The notes: a model not told the origin generated them from the letters alone. DNA of 64,000 nucleotides from Salipiger bermudensis HTCC2601 (GCF_000153725.1 NZ_DS022276.1:2326491-2390490), one strand, 5' to 3'; counted from the first letter of the stretch, positions 7,431 to 18,222 are shown. Made by a program: numbers and translations.

Positions 7431-9492
7431 GAAGATCAGTTCGCACCACCTGGAGCGCAAGGCGATCCTCTACGTGCGACAGTCCTCCGCCCACCAGGTG
7501 CTGCACAACCGCGAGAGCGGCGCTCTGCAATATGCGATGCGCGACCGGCTGGCGACGCTCGGCTGGTCCTGCATCGAGACGATCGACGACGACCTTGGCC
7601 GGTCCGCGGCGGGCGGCGTTGCGCGGGCGGGCTTCGACCGGATGGTCGCCGAGGTCTGCCTGGGCAAGGTCGGTGCGGTCGCGGCGCGGGAAGTGTCGCG
7701 CTTTGCGCGCAACAGCCGCGACTGGCAGCAGCTGATCGAGATGTGCCGGGTCGTCGACACCGTCCTGGTCGACCAAGAGGCGGTATATGCGCCACGCCAA
7801 GGCAACGACCGTCTACTTCTCGGTTTGAAAGGAAGTCTCAACGAGTACGAGCTCGATCTGCTGCGGCAACGGTCGCTGTCCGCCCGTTACGAGAAGGCCC
7901 GGCGCGGCGAGTTGATCGTCGCGGCTCCCGTCGGCTTCGTGAAGGCCGGCGACAGGCTCGAGAAGGACCCCGACCGCCGCGTCCAGGAGGCCATCACCCT
8001 TGTCTTCGACAAGGTGACCGAGCTCGGCAGCGCCCGGCAGGCCCTGCTCTGGTTCCTGGAGCACGGGCTGGACCTGCCCGCAAGACACGCCAATGGCGAC
8101 GTGATCTGGCGCAGGCCAACCTATGCCACCATCCACCGCATGATCGAGAACCCGGTCTACGGCGGCGCCTACGCCTATGGTAAGACCCGAGTTGTGCCGA
8201 GACACGGCGCGGCCGTTCCGCGAACCGGCAGCCGCCGCAAACCGCGCGCTGAATGGCTGGCGCTGAAGCCCGGCGCACACGAAGGTTATATCAGTTGGGA
8301 ACGGGCAGAGGCGATCCGCGCGATGGTCAGCGACAATACCCCCACGAGCCGGCACCATGGGGCGCCCAAGCACGGCGATGCCCTGCTCGCCGGTCTCTTG
8401 CGCTGTCGGCGCTGTGGCCGCAAGCTGACGGTCCGCTACACTGGGGCCAAGCACGACATCCCGCGCTATTCCTGCTGGCGCGGTCTGCTCGACAACGGCG
8501 AGCCGCGCTGCATCGCCTTCGGTGGCCTGCGGGTCGACGATGCCATCAAGGATGCGCTGCTGCGGGTGGTCGAGCCGGGCGCCATCACTGCGGCCGCCGA
8601 GGCCGAGGCGCAGGTCGCCAGTCGCCGCGATCAGGTTCGCGACGCGTTGGCGCGAGACCTCGAAGCTGCCCGCTACGGTGCCGACCGCGCCTTCCGCCAG
8701 TATGATGCAGCCGATCCCGAGAACCGACTTGTGGCGGCAGAACTCGAAGCGCGGTGGAACCGCGCCCTCGCACGCGCCGCCGAGATTGAGGCCAAGATCG
8801 CCGCGCATGATTCTGCAACCTCCAGGCCTTCCTCCTTGGCGGCGCTGGATGCCGCCGCGCTCGGCACGGACCTTCGCACTGTCTGGGAGGCGCCAACGAC
8901 CGATGCCCGGCTCAAGAAGCGCATCGTGCGCACCGTCATCCTCGAGGTGGTCGCCGACATCGACGACGACGCCTCCGAGATCGTCCTTCTGATCCACTGG
9001 ATCGGCGGCATGCATACCGAACTGCGCCTGCCGAAGCGGCGTCGAGGCCAGCGCAACAGTACAGCACCAGAGATCATCGCGGCGGTACGTCAGCTCGTTC
9101 TCCTGGCCACCGACGATCTGATCGCCGGCATCCTAAATCGAAACGGTCTGCTGACCGGTCATGGCAACCGATGGACCCGGGAGCGCGTCACCGCACTCAG
9201 GTCGCATCACAAGATCCCGGTATTCCGCCCGGCTCCCGACGGCACCGAACCCTGGCTCAACCTGACCAACGCTGCGCGCCTGCTCGGCGTCACGACCAAG
9301 ACACTAAGACTGGCCGCCGAAGCCGGCAGCATCGAGGGCGTTCATCCGTTACCGGACGGTCCGTGGATCTTCGCCCGCGCGGAACTCGGCAAACCGCCAG
9401 CCCAGCAACTCACCCAGCGCGCCCGGCAGAACCCCAAATACCCCACCGGATCGCACCCCGATCAGCAAAACCTATTTACTTCAGAGGCATAG
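7420..9492 (+). CDS. Large serine recombinase (site-specific integrase/transposase)
   Basis: This intact 690-residue protein begins with a resolvase-type catalytic domain (about 1–150). The likely nucleophile is S22 in [12 protein letters not shown]; the supporting arginine cluster is in [13 protein letters not shown] 'Recombinase' domain follows (about 170–290, [20 protein letters not shown]), then a zinc ribbon (about 325–370, CRRCGRKL … CWR), a coiled coil (about 390–450), and an unusual C-terminal MerR/excisionase-like helix-turn-helix (about 615–660, [20 protein letters not shown]). It catalyses insertion and excision through a short crossover core, here probably TTGTA. All key parts are present, so it is probably active. 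Confidence 0.9.
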   Translation: MKHEKISSHHLERKAILYVRQSSAHQVLHNRESGALQYAMRDRLATLGWSCIETIDDDLGRSAAGGVARAGFDRMVAEVCLGKVGAVAAREVSRFARNSRDWQQLIEMCRVVDTVLVDQEAVYAPRQGNDRLLLGLKGSLNEYELDLLRQRSLSARYEKARRGELIVAAPVGFVKAGDRLEKDPDRRVQEAITLVFDKVTELGSARQALLWFLEHGLDLPARHANGDVIWRRPTYATIHRMIENPVYGGAYAYGKTRVVPRHGAAVPRTGSRRKPRAEWLALKPGAHEGYISWERAEAIRAMVSDNTPTSRHHGAPKHGDALLAGLLRCRRCGRKLTVRYTGAKHDIPRYSCWRGLLDNGEPRCIAFGGLRVDDAIKDALLRVVEPGAITAAAEAEAQVASRRDQVRDALARDLEAARYGADRAFRQYDAADPENRLVAAELEARWNRALARAAEIEAKIAAHDSATSRPSSLAALDAAALGTDLRTVWEAPTTDARLKKRIVRTVILEVVADIDDDASEIVLLIHWIGGMHTELRLPKRRRGQRNSTAPEIIAAVRQLVLLATDDLIAGILNRNGLLTGHGNRWTRERVTALRSHHKIPVFRPAPDGTEPWLNLTNAARLLGVTTKTLRLAAEAGSIEGVHPLPDGPWIFARAELGKPPAQQLTQRARQNPKYPTGSHPDQQNLFTSEA

Positions 9493-9516
9493 AGAGATGG
9501 GCGCAATGAAGCAGGA

Positions 9517-9597
9517 TTGTAGTGTCTACGCCAATCCTCCAGCTTTTCCCGCGCATCTGCAAGGTTCATGAACCAGTGCGCGTTTAGACATTCGTCC
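9517..9597 (-). pseudogene. IS3-family transposase (orfB) fragment, middle piece
   Basis: The reverse strand reads DECLNAHWFMNLADAREKLE then DWRRHY, the part of the IS3-family catalytic domain that follows 'ESFNGRLR'. Its upstream neighbour lies at 11001–11064, beyond an IS110 element. Its downstream neighbour is at 6774–6875, beyond the recombinase element. Confidence 0.75.
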
Positions 9598-10999
9598 ACT
9601 GCCCGGCAGGGCATTGTGCAGCAATGTCCCGTGTATGGACGCCCCCGGGGCTGCAAGCGATTTTTTGACTTTGGCAACAGCATTGCGGTCGAGTTCCTTC
9701 GTGTATCCGGCCTCTGGTTGCGACCTTCAATGCCGCGGGCCCTCATGGTGAGTTCGAGGAACAGGTCCAAAACGAGAGGCCGTAGTACAAGCTACTCGGG
9801 ACATTACTGGTTTTCCCATTCCTGATCTCGTCGACGCTTTGCCATGACCTCCATTCAGAACCACCGCACCCCAGCCTGCCTTCGCGCTCAGGCGTTGGCA
9901 GGGGTCTCGTAGACGCCGCCATGAGCCATGATCGCCCAGGCCATCCGCGCCATCTTGTTTGCCAGCGCAACTGCAACCAGCATTTTAGGTTTGCGAGCCA
10001 ACATACGGGCCAGCCACGACCCATCTGGCGCGCCGCCGCGTTTTTGCGCGGCTTGGATCGCGGACATTGCACCGATGATCAGCAAACGCCGCAGGTCGCG
10101 CTGACCCATTTTTGATATCTTGCCCAGCCTTGTTTTACCGCCCGTAGAATGCTGGCGTGGTGCCAGCCCGATCCAGGCTGCGAAGTCGCGCCCCTTGCTG
10201 AACATCTCTGGCGGTGCCGCCAGCACGGCAATCGATACCGCCGTCACCGGGCCCGATCCCCGGCATGGTCATCAACCTGCGCGCCACATCGTCCTGTCGG
10301 GCAATCTGTCGAAGTTGCCGGGTCAGCGCGTCAATGCGCGCGCTTAGCCCGGCGATGAGATCGAAGAATATTTGGCAAAGGCCGGTGACTTCGGGCGGCA
10401 ATCGTTCTCCATTCTCAGCCACAGCCTTTTCCAACCGAGGCAGATGCTGAGGGCCTTTCGGCGCGACAATCCCATGTTCAGCCAGATGCCCTCGCAATGC
10501 GTTGATCGCCTGGGTACGTTGCCCTGTCAAAAGATCGCGGGTCTTGAGTACCATCGACTGACCTTGTTGCTCGGTTGTCTTGGTCGTCACAAAGCGCATG
10601 GTCGGTCGGGACGCTGCTTCAGCGATGGCTTCGGCATCATTCGCATCGTTCTTTTGCCGCTTCACATAGGGTTTGACGTATTGCGGGGCGATGAGCCTGA
10701 CATCGTGGCCAAGTCTGGAAAGCTCCCGGCTCCAGTGATGCGCACCCGCGCAAGCCTCCAAAGCGATGGTGCAAGGCTCAATCTGACCGAAAAACTCTAG
10801 CACCCGCCCTCGCGGCAACGCCTTGCTAAAGACCTTAGATCCATTTGCCGCCGCGCCATGCGCGTGAAACGAACTCTTGGCAATATCCAGCCCTACAATG
10901 CTAACCTTCTCCATGGACGCTTCCTCCTCGTAGCGAATTTCGACACCGCTACCTTGGCACAGCGATGCCGTGAGGGGGCGTCCACACCATCAAGAGGGG
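9598..10999 (-). mobile_element. IS110-family (IS1111-like) insertion sequence, copy 1
   Basis: This 1.4-kb element separates two pieces of one IS3 transposase (…FNGRLR|DECLN…). It has perfect 11-bp subterminal inverted repeats TGGACGCCCCC at 9636–9646 and its complement at 10974–10984, lying inside the true ends. Subterminal repeats are a mark of the IS1111 subgroup. There is no target-site duplication, as expected for IS110 elements. The transposase is frameshifted (separate entry). Confidence 0.75.
9888..10914 (-). pseudogene. IS110-family transposase, broken by a one-base frameshift
   Basis: The first part (10914–10250) has the DEDD-type N-terminal domain (SIVGLDIAKSSFHAHG, EACAGAHHW, KNDANDAEAIAEAA). 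The C-terminal Transposase_20 part (PGIGPVTAVSIAV … RDFAAWIGLAPRQHSTGGKT … LANKMARMAW) continues in another frame down to 9888. One extra G in the codons for PGIGP, near 10249–10251, explains the switch: removing it restores a full-length protein of about 340 residues. Either the copy is dead or the base is a sequencing error. Confidence 0.8.
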
Positions 11000-11000
11000 C

Positions 11001-11064
11001 GCAGCCGTCCATTGAAGCTCTCGACGAAGCCGTTCTGCATCGGTTTTCCCGGAGCAATGTAGTG
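11001..11064 (-). pseudogene. IS3-family transposase (orfB) fragment, upstream piece
   Basis: The reverse strand reads [19 protein letters not shown] then RLR, the hallmark segment of IS3-family (IS2/IS407-like) transposases just before 'DECLN'. It is cut on its left by IS110 copy 1 and on its right by IS110 copy 2. The remaining N-terminal part of this transposase and its orfA were not found in the window. Confidence 0.75.
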
Positions 11065-12433
11065 TGAGTTGATAAGGTGGATGCCCCCACCAACGGCATC
11101 TCATATGCCATGATGGTTCCATTGGAACCGAACGGAGGGCACATCGATGACGACGAATATCGGCATGCTGGCGATCGACCTTGCGAAGGGTAGCTTCCAG
11201 GTCTGCGCCATCGGGCCGGAGGGGGCGGTTCTATACAACCGAAGTATGTCGCGGACGCGGCTTGCGTCCCTTCTTGCCGAGCAGCCAGCTTGCATCGTGG
11301 CGATGGAGGCCTGCGCCACGTCGCACCATTGGGGCCGGGTGGCGCAACTGCACGGCCACGAGGCTCGGCTTGTTCCGGCGGCCTACGTGAAGCCGTTCGT
11401 AAAGCGCCAGAAGAATGATCGCGCGGACGCGGAAGCCATCGCGGAGGCGGCCTTGCGCCCGACTATGCGCTTCGTGGCGGTCAAGAGCGCCGAGACCCAG
11501 GCGCGCGCGGTCGCATTCCGGACACACCAATGCCTGGTCCGGCAACGCACGCAGCTTATCAACGGGCTACGAGGACATCTGGCCGAGTTCGGACTCGTGG
11601 CGCCGAAGGGCCCGGCGAGCCTGAACGCGCTGGACGACGAGGCCACGGACCTGCCAAGCCCGGTTCGTGAGATGGGCGCGATTTACCTCGACCAAATCGC
11701 GCGCCTCACTGCGGTGATCGAACAGCTGGCGGACGAACTCCAGGCGGCATCGAAGGCAGATGCACAGCTGCGACGATTGTGTACCATCCCCGGGATCGGC
11801 CCGGTCACCGCTGGCGCGGTCTCGGCATTTGCACCGGACCTCGATACATTTGACAGCGGACGAAACTTCGCAGCGTGGCTCGGCCTGGTACCCCGGCAGA
11901 GGTCCACCGGCGGCAAGACGAGCTCGCTCGGTCAGCAAGATGGGCCAAACTGACATCAGCGCCTTCTGATTGTCGGCGCCATGAGCGTGATCCGTTGGGT
12001 GGTTCGCAAGGGCGGCAGTGCGAACCGCTGGCTGGCTGCGCTGGTGGCGCGCAAGCCCAGGATGGTCGCGGCCGTCGCGTTGGCGAATAAGATGGCTCGC
12101 ATAATCTGGGCCATGACAACGAAGAAAGAGGATTATCGAATGCCGTGATCTGGGCCCGAGCAGGGCCTGAACACGGCATGGCCGCAGGGCCGGGGTGAGC
12201 GATCGACGAGGAGTAGGCGACACGGACTTCGAAGTTCAAGGCGGGAGATTCAGTCCCGGGGCTCGAGCGCTTGCAGCTCTCTGAACCGATGTGAACCCAG
12301 CCTTCCGAACAGCATACCGGCCCGTGGCGTCATGGAAGGCCACGCTCAGAGGCCTGACACACGTCCGATCGAAGACCCCGCCGACAAATCGAAGATCATG
12401 CTTGCCAAACAGGGGGCATCCACACACGTCCCC
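11062..12433 (+). mobile_element. IS110-family (IS1111-like) insertion sequence, copy 2
   Basis: This copy is oriented opposite to copy 1 and is a different element: its subterminal repeats are TGGATGCCCCC (11078–11088) and the exact complement at 12412–12422. The outer left end falls within the IS3 codons for HYIAPGKP. The right end is abruptly joined to an inverted copy of its own left end (12434–12594). About 260 bp of non-coding DNA lies between the transposase and the right repeat. Confidence 0.7.
11147..12148 (+). pseudogene. IS110-family transposase with two frameshifts near the C-terminus
   Basis: Starting at ATG 11147, the protein reads normally (MLAIDLAKGSFQVCAIG, EACATSHHWGRV, KNDRADAEAIAEAA, IPGIGPVTAGAVSAFAP, FAAWLGLVPRQRSTGGKT) until about 11925. 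The expected KMGQTDI follows in a second frame, and RLLIVGAMSVIRW through to the stop at 12148 follows in a third. Base losses near 11920 and 11958 are the simplest reading. Catalytic N-terminal residues are intact; the C-terminal helix-hairpin-helix region is scrambled, so it is probably inactive. Confidence 0.8.
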
Positions 12434-12594
12434 TCCGGCCCGACGGCGCAGACCTGGAAGCTACCCTTCGCAAGGTCGATCGCCAGCATGCTGATATTCG
12501 TCGTCATCGATGTGCCCTCCGTTCGGTTCCAATGGAACCATCATGGCATATGAGATGCCGTTGGTGGGGGCATCCACCGCATCAGTTCAGTTGC
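12434..12594 (-). repeat. Inverted partial copy of the left end of IS110 copy 2
   Basis: Positions 12578–12432 on the reverse strand repeat 11076–11222 with only about two mismatches (cggcatg/cagcatg and gccatcg/gccgtcg). The repeat includes the subterminal TGGATGCCCCC (complement at 12566–12576) and the first ~25 transposase codons. The outer flank is also similar. This is a second, truncated copy of the same IS end, facing the first. Confidence 0.8.
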
Positions 12595-12812
12595 CACCGG
12601 GCAACGCTTTGGCCGCCGGTGGCTTAGGGGGCGCTGTGTAAGAGGGCGTACTTACTCCATGTGGAGGCCCAAGAGGTTGCTCTGCCAGCGCTGCAGCTCG
12701 TCAAAAAGTGAGTTTGAGCTTAGTCGTCTCGGGCGTACCACGCCGCATCCGGCAATGGTCCGTGAGTGGTGGTCGTTTGGCCGGTACGGCGGATCCACTG
12801 GGCGCCTGACAG

Positions 12813-12971
12813 TCAGGCGACCTCAGGCTCTTCTACCGAGGCAAGCTTCTTCGCGTCGAGCTTCTGTTGCAGCTTTTCGAGATCCGAGACCCCTTTGTCC
12901 TGAAGAGCAGCGGGGTTGATCTTGTGTTCCACCATGAGCTGAGCACGGAGATGTTGGAAGACGTTGAGCAT
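12813..12971 (-). CDS. Small hypothetical protein, 52 residues
   Basis: The product MLNVFQHLRAQLMVEHKINP… is mostly helical and charged (ALQDKGVSDLEKLQQKLDAK). It has a good RBS (AAAGGA, 6 nt before ATG) and a plausible sigma-70 promoter upstream, with an untranslated leader of about 140 nt. The stop overlaps a 15-bp perfect palindrome (12806–12820). I do not recognise the family. The codon pattern and RBS favour a real gene, but the small size and the location between IS debris and core genes keep confidence low. Confidence 0.45.
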   Translation of the reverse strand: MLNVFQHLRAQLMVEHKINPAALQDKGVSDLEKLQQKLDAKKLASVEEPEVA

Positions 12972-13116
12972 CGGCGGTCCTTTCCGTCGTGAGAAAGATG
13001 CCCGGCGAGCGGCGGTGGACCCTTGGCCCGTGTCTCTTCGCGAGGGAGAGGTCCGGGTTTCGGGTCCTGAGGCGCTTCGGGCTTGGCGTCTCCTGATGGT
13101 CTTGCCGTCATTCCAA

Positions 13117-13144
13117 GATATAGGAATGCAGGGTCGTATTTCAA
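13117..13144 (-). promoter_or_regulatory. Sigma-70-type promoter for the 52-residue gene
   Basis: Reverse-strand -35 TTGAAA (13144–13139), a 16-bp spacer and -10 TATATC (13122–13117). Both boxes match four or more consensus positions and lie in an AT-rich island. Confidence 0.4.
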
Positions 13145-13274
13145 TGCCATGATATTTCGATAAGTATCAGTTTTTGTTGAATTTTACGCGTTTTAACATG
13201 CATCTGAAACATAGTTTGAATGTTGTTAAGATTTATCAGGACGTTAACAATGTTTGGATCGAATCTTCAGGCCG

Positions 13275-13317
13275 CAAAAAAAGTCGCGGGCCGGAGCGTG
13301 TTTGCGCTCGCGGCCCC
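13275..13317 (-). terminator. Rho-independent terminator after the CMD-family gene
   Basis: On the reverse strand, GGGCCGCGAGCG and CGCTCCGGCCC form a GC-rich stem with a short loop, followed by GCGAC and a run of seven T. It lies about 40 bp past the stop at 13359. Confidence 0.75.
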
Positions 13318-13358
13318 GGCCGGGTCTCGGGTTTCGCGATTGGAGAGGGCGGCCGGCC

Positions 13359-13910
13359 TCAGCGCGGCGGCAGGTCGAGCGGCGCCTCGGCCATTTCGGC
13401 CGCTACCCGATCATCAATCGGCGTGTCGTAGGTCATCAGCAGGTAGCCCAGAACGGAATAGAAACCGACCGTCGCGATCAGGTCGATCACCGCGTGGCGC
13501 CCGATCGCCTCGGCCAGTTCGCGCTCCTGGTCGGGGGCGAGCTTCTTGTCGTCGACCAGCGCGTCGACGGCGCGGGTGATGAGCCCGTCCTCGCCCTCGG
13601 GCGTGCCGCCGATGGCTTCGATGCGGGCATCGCTGAAGCCGAGCTGGCGCGCTCTTGAGACGTGGTGCGCCCATTCATAGGGCGAGCCCAGCCGGTAGCC
13701 CGCGCGCAGGATCACCACCTCCGAGCGCTCGAGCCCCAGCGCCGTGTCGCGCACGATGTGCTGGCGCAGCGGTGCCCAGGCGCGCAGCAGGTCCGGGTGA
13801 TGCGCCATGGTGCGGTAGACGTTGAGCGCCCCCGCGAATCCGTCGCGCAGGTCGGCAATCTCCTCGGGCCAGTCGGCATCGGGGATGGGCGGGCAGGGCG
13901 AAGCGGTCAT
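13359..13910 (-). CDS. Carboxymuconolactone decarboxylase (CMD)-family protein
   Basis: The product is 183 residues from ATG 13910. The CMD domain (about 40–120) shows VILRAGYRLGSPYEWAHHVS followed by ARQLGFSDARIEAI, matching the conserved 'Y.W..H...A...G.....I' of the family. The redox Cys-x-x-Cys of AhpD-type peroxidase partners is absent; the glutamate–histidine pattern is closer to decarboxylase-like or uncharacterised stand-alone members. It is monocistronic, with its own terminator. An in-frame upstream ATG would add ~35 residues of unlikely sequence. The substrate cannot be read from the sequence. Confidence 0.8.
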   Translation of the reverse strand: MTASPCPPIPDADWPEEIADLRDGFAGALNVYRTMAHHPDLLRAWAPLRQHIVRDTALGLERSEVVILRAGYRLGSPYEWAHHVSRARQLGFSDARIEAIGGTPEGEDGLITRAVDALVDDKKLAPDQERELAEAIGRHAVIDLIATVGFYSVLGYLLMTYDTPIDDRVAAEMAEAPLDLPPR

Positions 13911-14071
13911 GGCAGGCTCATCTGAAAAGGGGAATCGTGGTGATGAGCCTAGAGGCTGGCACGGTCCCCGCCAATGCGCCGCGTCCCGACAAGACGTGGC
14001 GTTGATCGAGCGCAAGGAGCGCGGCGGTCGTGCGCCCTAGCATGTCTGCGCCGGGGGCAGGGGAGGCCAGC

Positions 14072-14662
14072 ATGACCAGCCGCATCGACCAGATCCTCGC
14101 GCGCATCGACGCGCTGCATGACGAGCTCGAAGAAGAGATCGGACGCCGCCGTGACGCGTTTCACTACCGGCTCGAGAAGAACCGCGTGCGCTTCGAGTCC
14201 GAGAGGCTGCGTCAGCAGCGCGCCCTGCGGATGCGCTGGCGGACCTTCCTCGCACGGGCGAACCCGTGGCACATCCTCACCGCGCCGCTGATCTACGGCC
14301 TGATCGTGCCCTTCGCGCTGCTCGATCTCTGCGTCTCGCTCTATCAGGCGATCTGCTTCCGCGCCTACGGCATCCCGCGGGTGAAGCGCCGCGATCACAT
14401 CCGCATCGATCGCCATCACCTCGCCTATCTCAACGTGATCCAGAAGGCGAACTGCGTTTATTGCGGCTATTGCAACGGCTTGCTCTCCTATGTGACCGAG
14501 ATTGCCTCGCGCACCGAGGCCTTCTGGTGCCCGATCAAGCACGCCGCCCGGATCGCGCAGCCGCATCGCCGCTATCCGCAATTCACCGATTACGGCGATG
14601 CGGAGGGCTACCAGGACGGGCTCGAGGCCTCGCGACGTGACGTCACACGGGGCGACCGCTGA
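14072..14662 (+). CDS. Conserved hypothetical membrane protein with a Cys-rich motif
   Basis: The product is 196 residues. ATG 14072 is preceded by GGGGAGG at good distance, so the earlier in-frame ATG (14030) is not used here. Residues ~1–60 are a charged, probably coiled-coil segment (IDALHDELEEEIGRRRD…). A hydrophobic stretch follows (about 65–100, ILTAPLIYGLIVPFALLDLC). Next is a histidine/cysteine-rich part (KRRDHIRIDRHHLAYLN, then ANCVYCGYCNG and a later FWCPIKH). The four closely placed cysteines and histidines could bind a metal. I recognise it as widely conserved in related bacteria but know no function. Confidence 0.75.
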   Translation: MTSRIDQILARIDALHDELEEEIGRRRDAFHYRLEKNRVRFESERLRQQRALRMRWRTFLARANPWHILTAPLIYGLIVPFALLDLCVSLYQAICFRAYGIPRVKRRDHIRIDRHHLAYLNVIQKANCVYCGYCNGLLSYVTEIASRTEAFWCPIKHAARIAQPHRRYPQFTDYGDAEGYQDGLEASRRDVTRGDR

Positions 14663-14681
14663 TTGCCAAGCCATGCGCTGA

Positions 14682-16361
<1,680 letters not shown>

Positions 16362-16541
16362 GGTGCGACATGCGGCGGTGTTACCGCTGCCTGCCGCGGG
16401 TGTCGCCCTGCGGCGCGCCGAAATCCGCGCGGGGCAGCGTGCTGCGACGCTCTGCGGCTTGATTTCACGGACCGTCCGTCCGACGCTTGGGGCGACCCGA
16501 CTCTGTCCTGCTTTGCCACGCCCGCCCGGGAGGCCCAGACC

Positions 16542-17792
16542 ATGTCCCTGCTTGCCGACCTGCTGACCACCGTATTCGAGCGCCGTGCCCGCATCGGGCC
16601 GATCCTGCGCCGCGATCCGCGCAGCACCGAGGCGCTGATCTCCGACCTGATGGGCGCGAGATCGGAAACCGCGGCGCTGTCACTGGCGCGGCGGGTGCTG
16701 CAGCGCTACGTCGAACTGGACGATGCCGGGAAGCTGGCCATCTTCCGCCACGTGGCCGAGACCTACGGGCTTGATGCCGAGGCGCTGCGCAGCGCGCTCG
16801 ACGCCTTTGAGGCCGCGCCCTCCGGCACCACCTACCGCGCCTTCACCCACGCCTGCGAGGCCCCGAGGCAGGAGCTGATGCGGCGTCTCAACGCGGTGCC
16901 CGGCGGCACCGAGAGACTGGTGCAGATGCGCGCCGACCTGCGCCGGCTGGGCGGCGACGAGGCGGCGCTGCAGGCGCTGGATCTCGATGCCAAGCACCTG
17001 CTCCGGGCGTGGTTCAACCGGGGCTTCCTCGTGCTGCGCCCGATCAGCTGGGAGAGTCCGGCGCATATCCTCGAGAAGATCATCGAATACGAGGCGGTGC
17101 ACGCGATCCACAGCTGGGACGACCTGCGCCGCCGTCTCAAGCCCGCCGACCGGCGCTGCTTTGCCTTCTTCCACCCGGCGATGCCCGACGAGCCGCTGAT
17201 CTTCGTCGAGGTGGCGCTGACCAAGGGCATTCCCGGCTCGATCCAGAAACTGCTGGCCGAGGATCGCTTGCCTGGCGGCAGCGGCGAGGCCGACACGGCG
17301 GTGTTCTACTCGATCTCCAACTGCCAGCCGGGGCTCGCGGGGATCTCCTTCGGCAACTCGCTGATCAAGCAGGTGGTCTCGGACCTTGCCGCCGAACTGC
17401 CCGGTCTCAAGACCTTCGTGACACTGTCGCCGATCCCGGGGCTGACGCGCTGGCTCAAGGCAGAGGGCCGGAGCTTCGATCCGCAGGACGGCAAGGCGAT
17501 GGCGGCGCTTGCAGCGCATTACCTGCTGCATGCCAAGCGCCCGGACGGCCAGCCGGTCGATCCGGTGGCGCGCTTTCACTTGGGCAATGGCGCGATGGTG
17601 CAGGCAGTACACGCGGAGGCGGATGTCTCCGAGAACGGGCTGCGCCAGTCGGGCGGGGTGATGGTGAACTATCTCTACGATCTGAACCGGGTCGAGAAAT
17701 ATCACGACCGGTATGCCGACAGCTTCGAGGTCACCGCGGCGCAGGGCGTGAAATCGCTCGCCAACACGCGCGAGAAGGTGGCGGCGGGCTGA
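16542..17792 (+). CDS. Malonyl-CoA decarboxylase
   Basis: This 416-residue protein converts malonyl-CoA to acetyl-CoA and CO2. Family marks are the helical N-terminal domain (residues ~1–150) and a GNAT-like C-terminal catalytic domain with FAFFHPAMPDEPLIFVEVAL, SISNCQPGLAGISFGN, the serine-containing LSPIPGLTRWLK, and the histidine-containing ARFHLGNGA near the end. The order matches human and rhizobial MCD. The RBS is weak (GGGAGG, 9 nt). A near-perfect palindrome ACGGAC-C-GTCCGT (16467–16479) in the upstream spacer could be an operator; no MatR-type site was seen and the usual matB/matC partners are absent. Confidence 0.9.
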   Translation: MSLLADLLTTVFERRARIGPILRRDPRSTEALISDLMGARSETAALSLARRVLQRYVELDDAGKLAIFRHVAETYGLDAEALRSALDAFEAAPSGTTYRAFTHACEAPRQELMRRLNAVPGGTERLVQMRADLRRLGGDEAALQALDLDAKHLLRAWFNRGFLVLRPISWESPAHILEKIIEYEAVHAIHSWDDLRRRLKPADRRCFAFFHPAMPDEPLIFVEVALTKGIPGSIQKLLAEDRLPGGSGEADTAVFYSISNCQPGLAGISFGNSLIKQVVSDLAAELPGLKTFVTLSPIPGLTRWLKAEGRSFDPQDGKAMAALAAHYLLHAKRPDGQPVDPVARFHLGNGAMVQAVHAEADVSENGLRQSGGVMVNYLYDLNRVEKYHDRYADSFEVTAAQGVKSLANTREKVAAG

Positions 17793-17861
17793 GCCGACCG
17801 CGCCTGCGCGCCGCGACCCAATGCATCGGCAATCTGGGGAACGGAGGGCGCCTGCGGGCGC

Positions 17862-18101
17862 TCAGAACGCCTTGAACGTGAGCGTGGTGAGGGTGCGCTC
17901 GATCCCCGGCACATCCGCGAGCTGCTCGTTGATGTAGTGGCCGACATCCGAGCCCTCGGGGATGTAGAGCTTGACCAGCAGATCCCATTCGCCCGAGGTC
18001 GAGTAGAGCTCGGAGTGGATTTCGCGCAGCGCGATTTCTTCCGCCACCTTGTAGGTGGTGCCGGGGGTGCAGCGGATCTGGACGAAAACGCAGGTGGTCA
18101 T
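17862..18101 (-). CDS. Stand-alone Lrp/AsnC ligand-binding (RAM) domain protein
   Basis: The 79-residue product MTTCVFVQIRCTPGTTYKVA… covers only the RAM half of an Lrp regulator (SGEWDLLVKLYIPEGSD, IERTLTTLTF) with no helix-turn-helix. AAGGAGA stands 7 nt before the ATG. Such single-domain proteins form decamer-like rings that bind amino acids and may modulate full-length Lrp proteins. It is divergent from hisB with ~120 bp between starts. Regulation of amino-acid genes is possible but not shown. Confidence 0.85.
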   Translation of the reverse strand: MTTCVFVQIRCTPGTTYKVAEEIALREIHSELYSTSGEWDLLVKLYIPEGSDVGHYINEQLADVPGIERTLTTLTFKAF

Positions 18102-18222
18102 GGCGGTCTCCTTCGGGCGCAAGCTGGCACAGACGCCACGCCGGCACAAGATGCGCCAGCGCGCCGCTTGGCCTGCGCGCGCGGCGCGCCTATAAGCGCC
18201 CGGACATCCGAGGAGTATGCCC

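Larger units (their letters stand above)
6876..9521 (+). mobile_element. Large-serine-recombinase element inserted in an IS3 transposase gene
   Basis: About 2.65 kb lies between two copies of the core TTGTA (6871–6875 and 9517–9521) and carries a three-gene cassette ending in a serine recombinase. If the DNA between the two cores is deleted, the flanking IS3 transposase reads on in the correct frame (…EDWRRHYN|HRRPHTNLDGL…). This places both ends to within a few bases. No target duplication beyond the short core is seen, as expected for serine recombination. The cargo appears to be only the recombination genes. Confidence 0.7.

Noticed and set aside
2218..13350. Far-end att copy of the tRNA-Leu 3' end
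   Set aside because: I looked for a repeat of the T-arm/acceptor sequence in the accessory region and saw none, so island limits are not proven.
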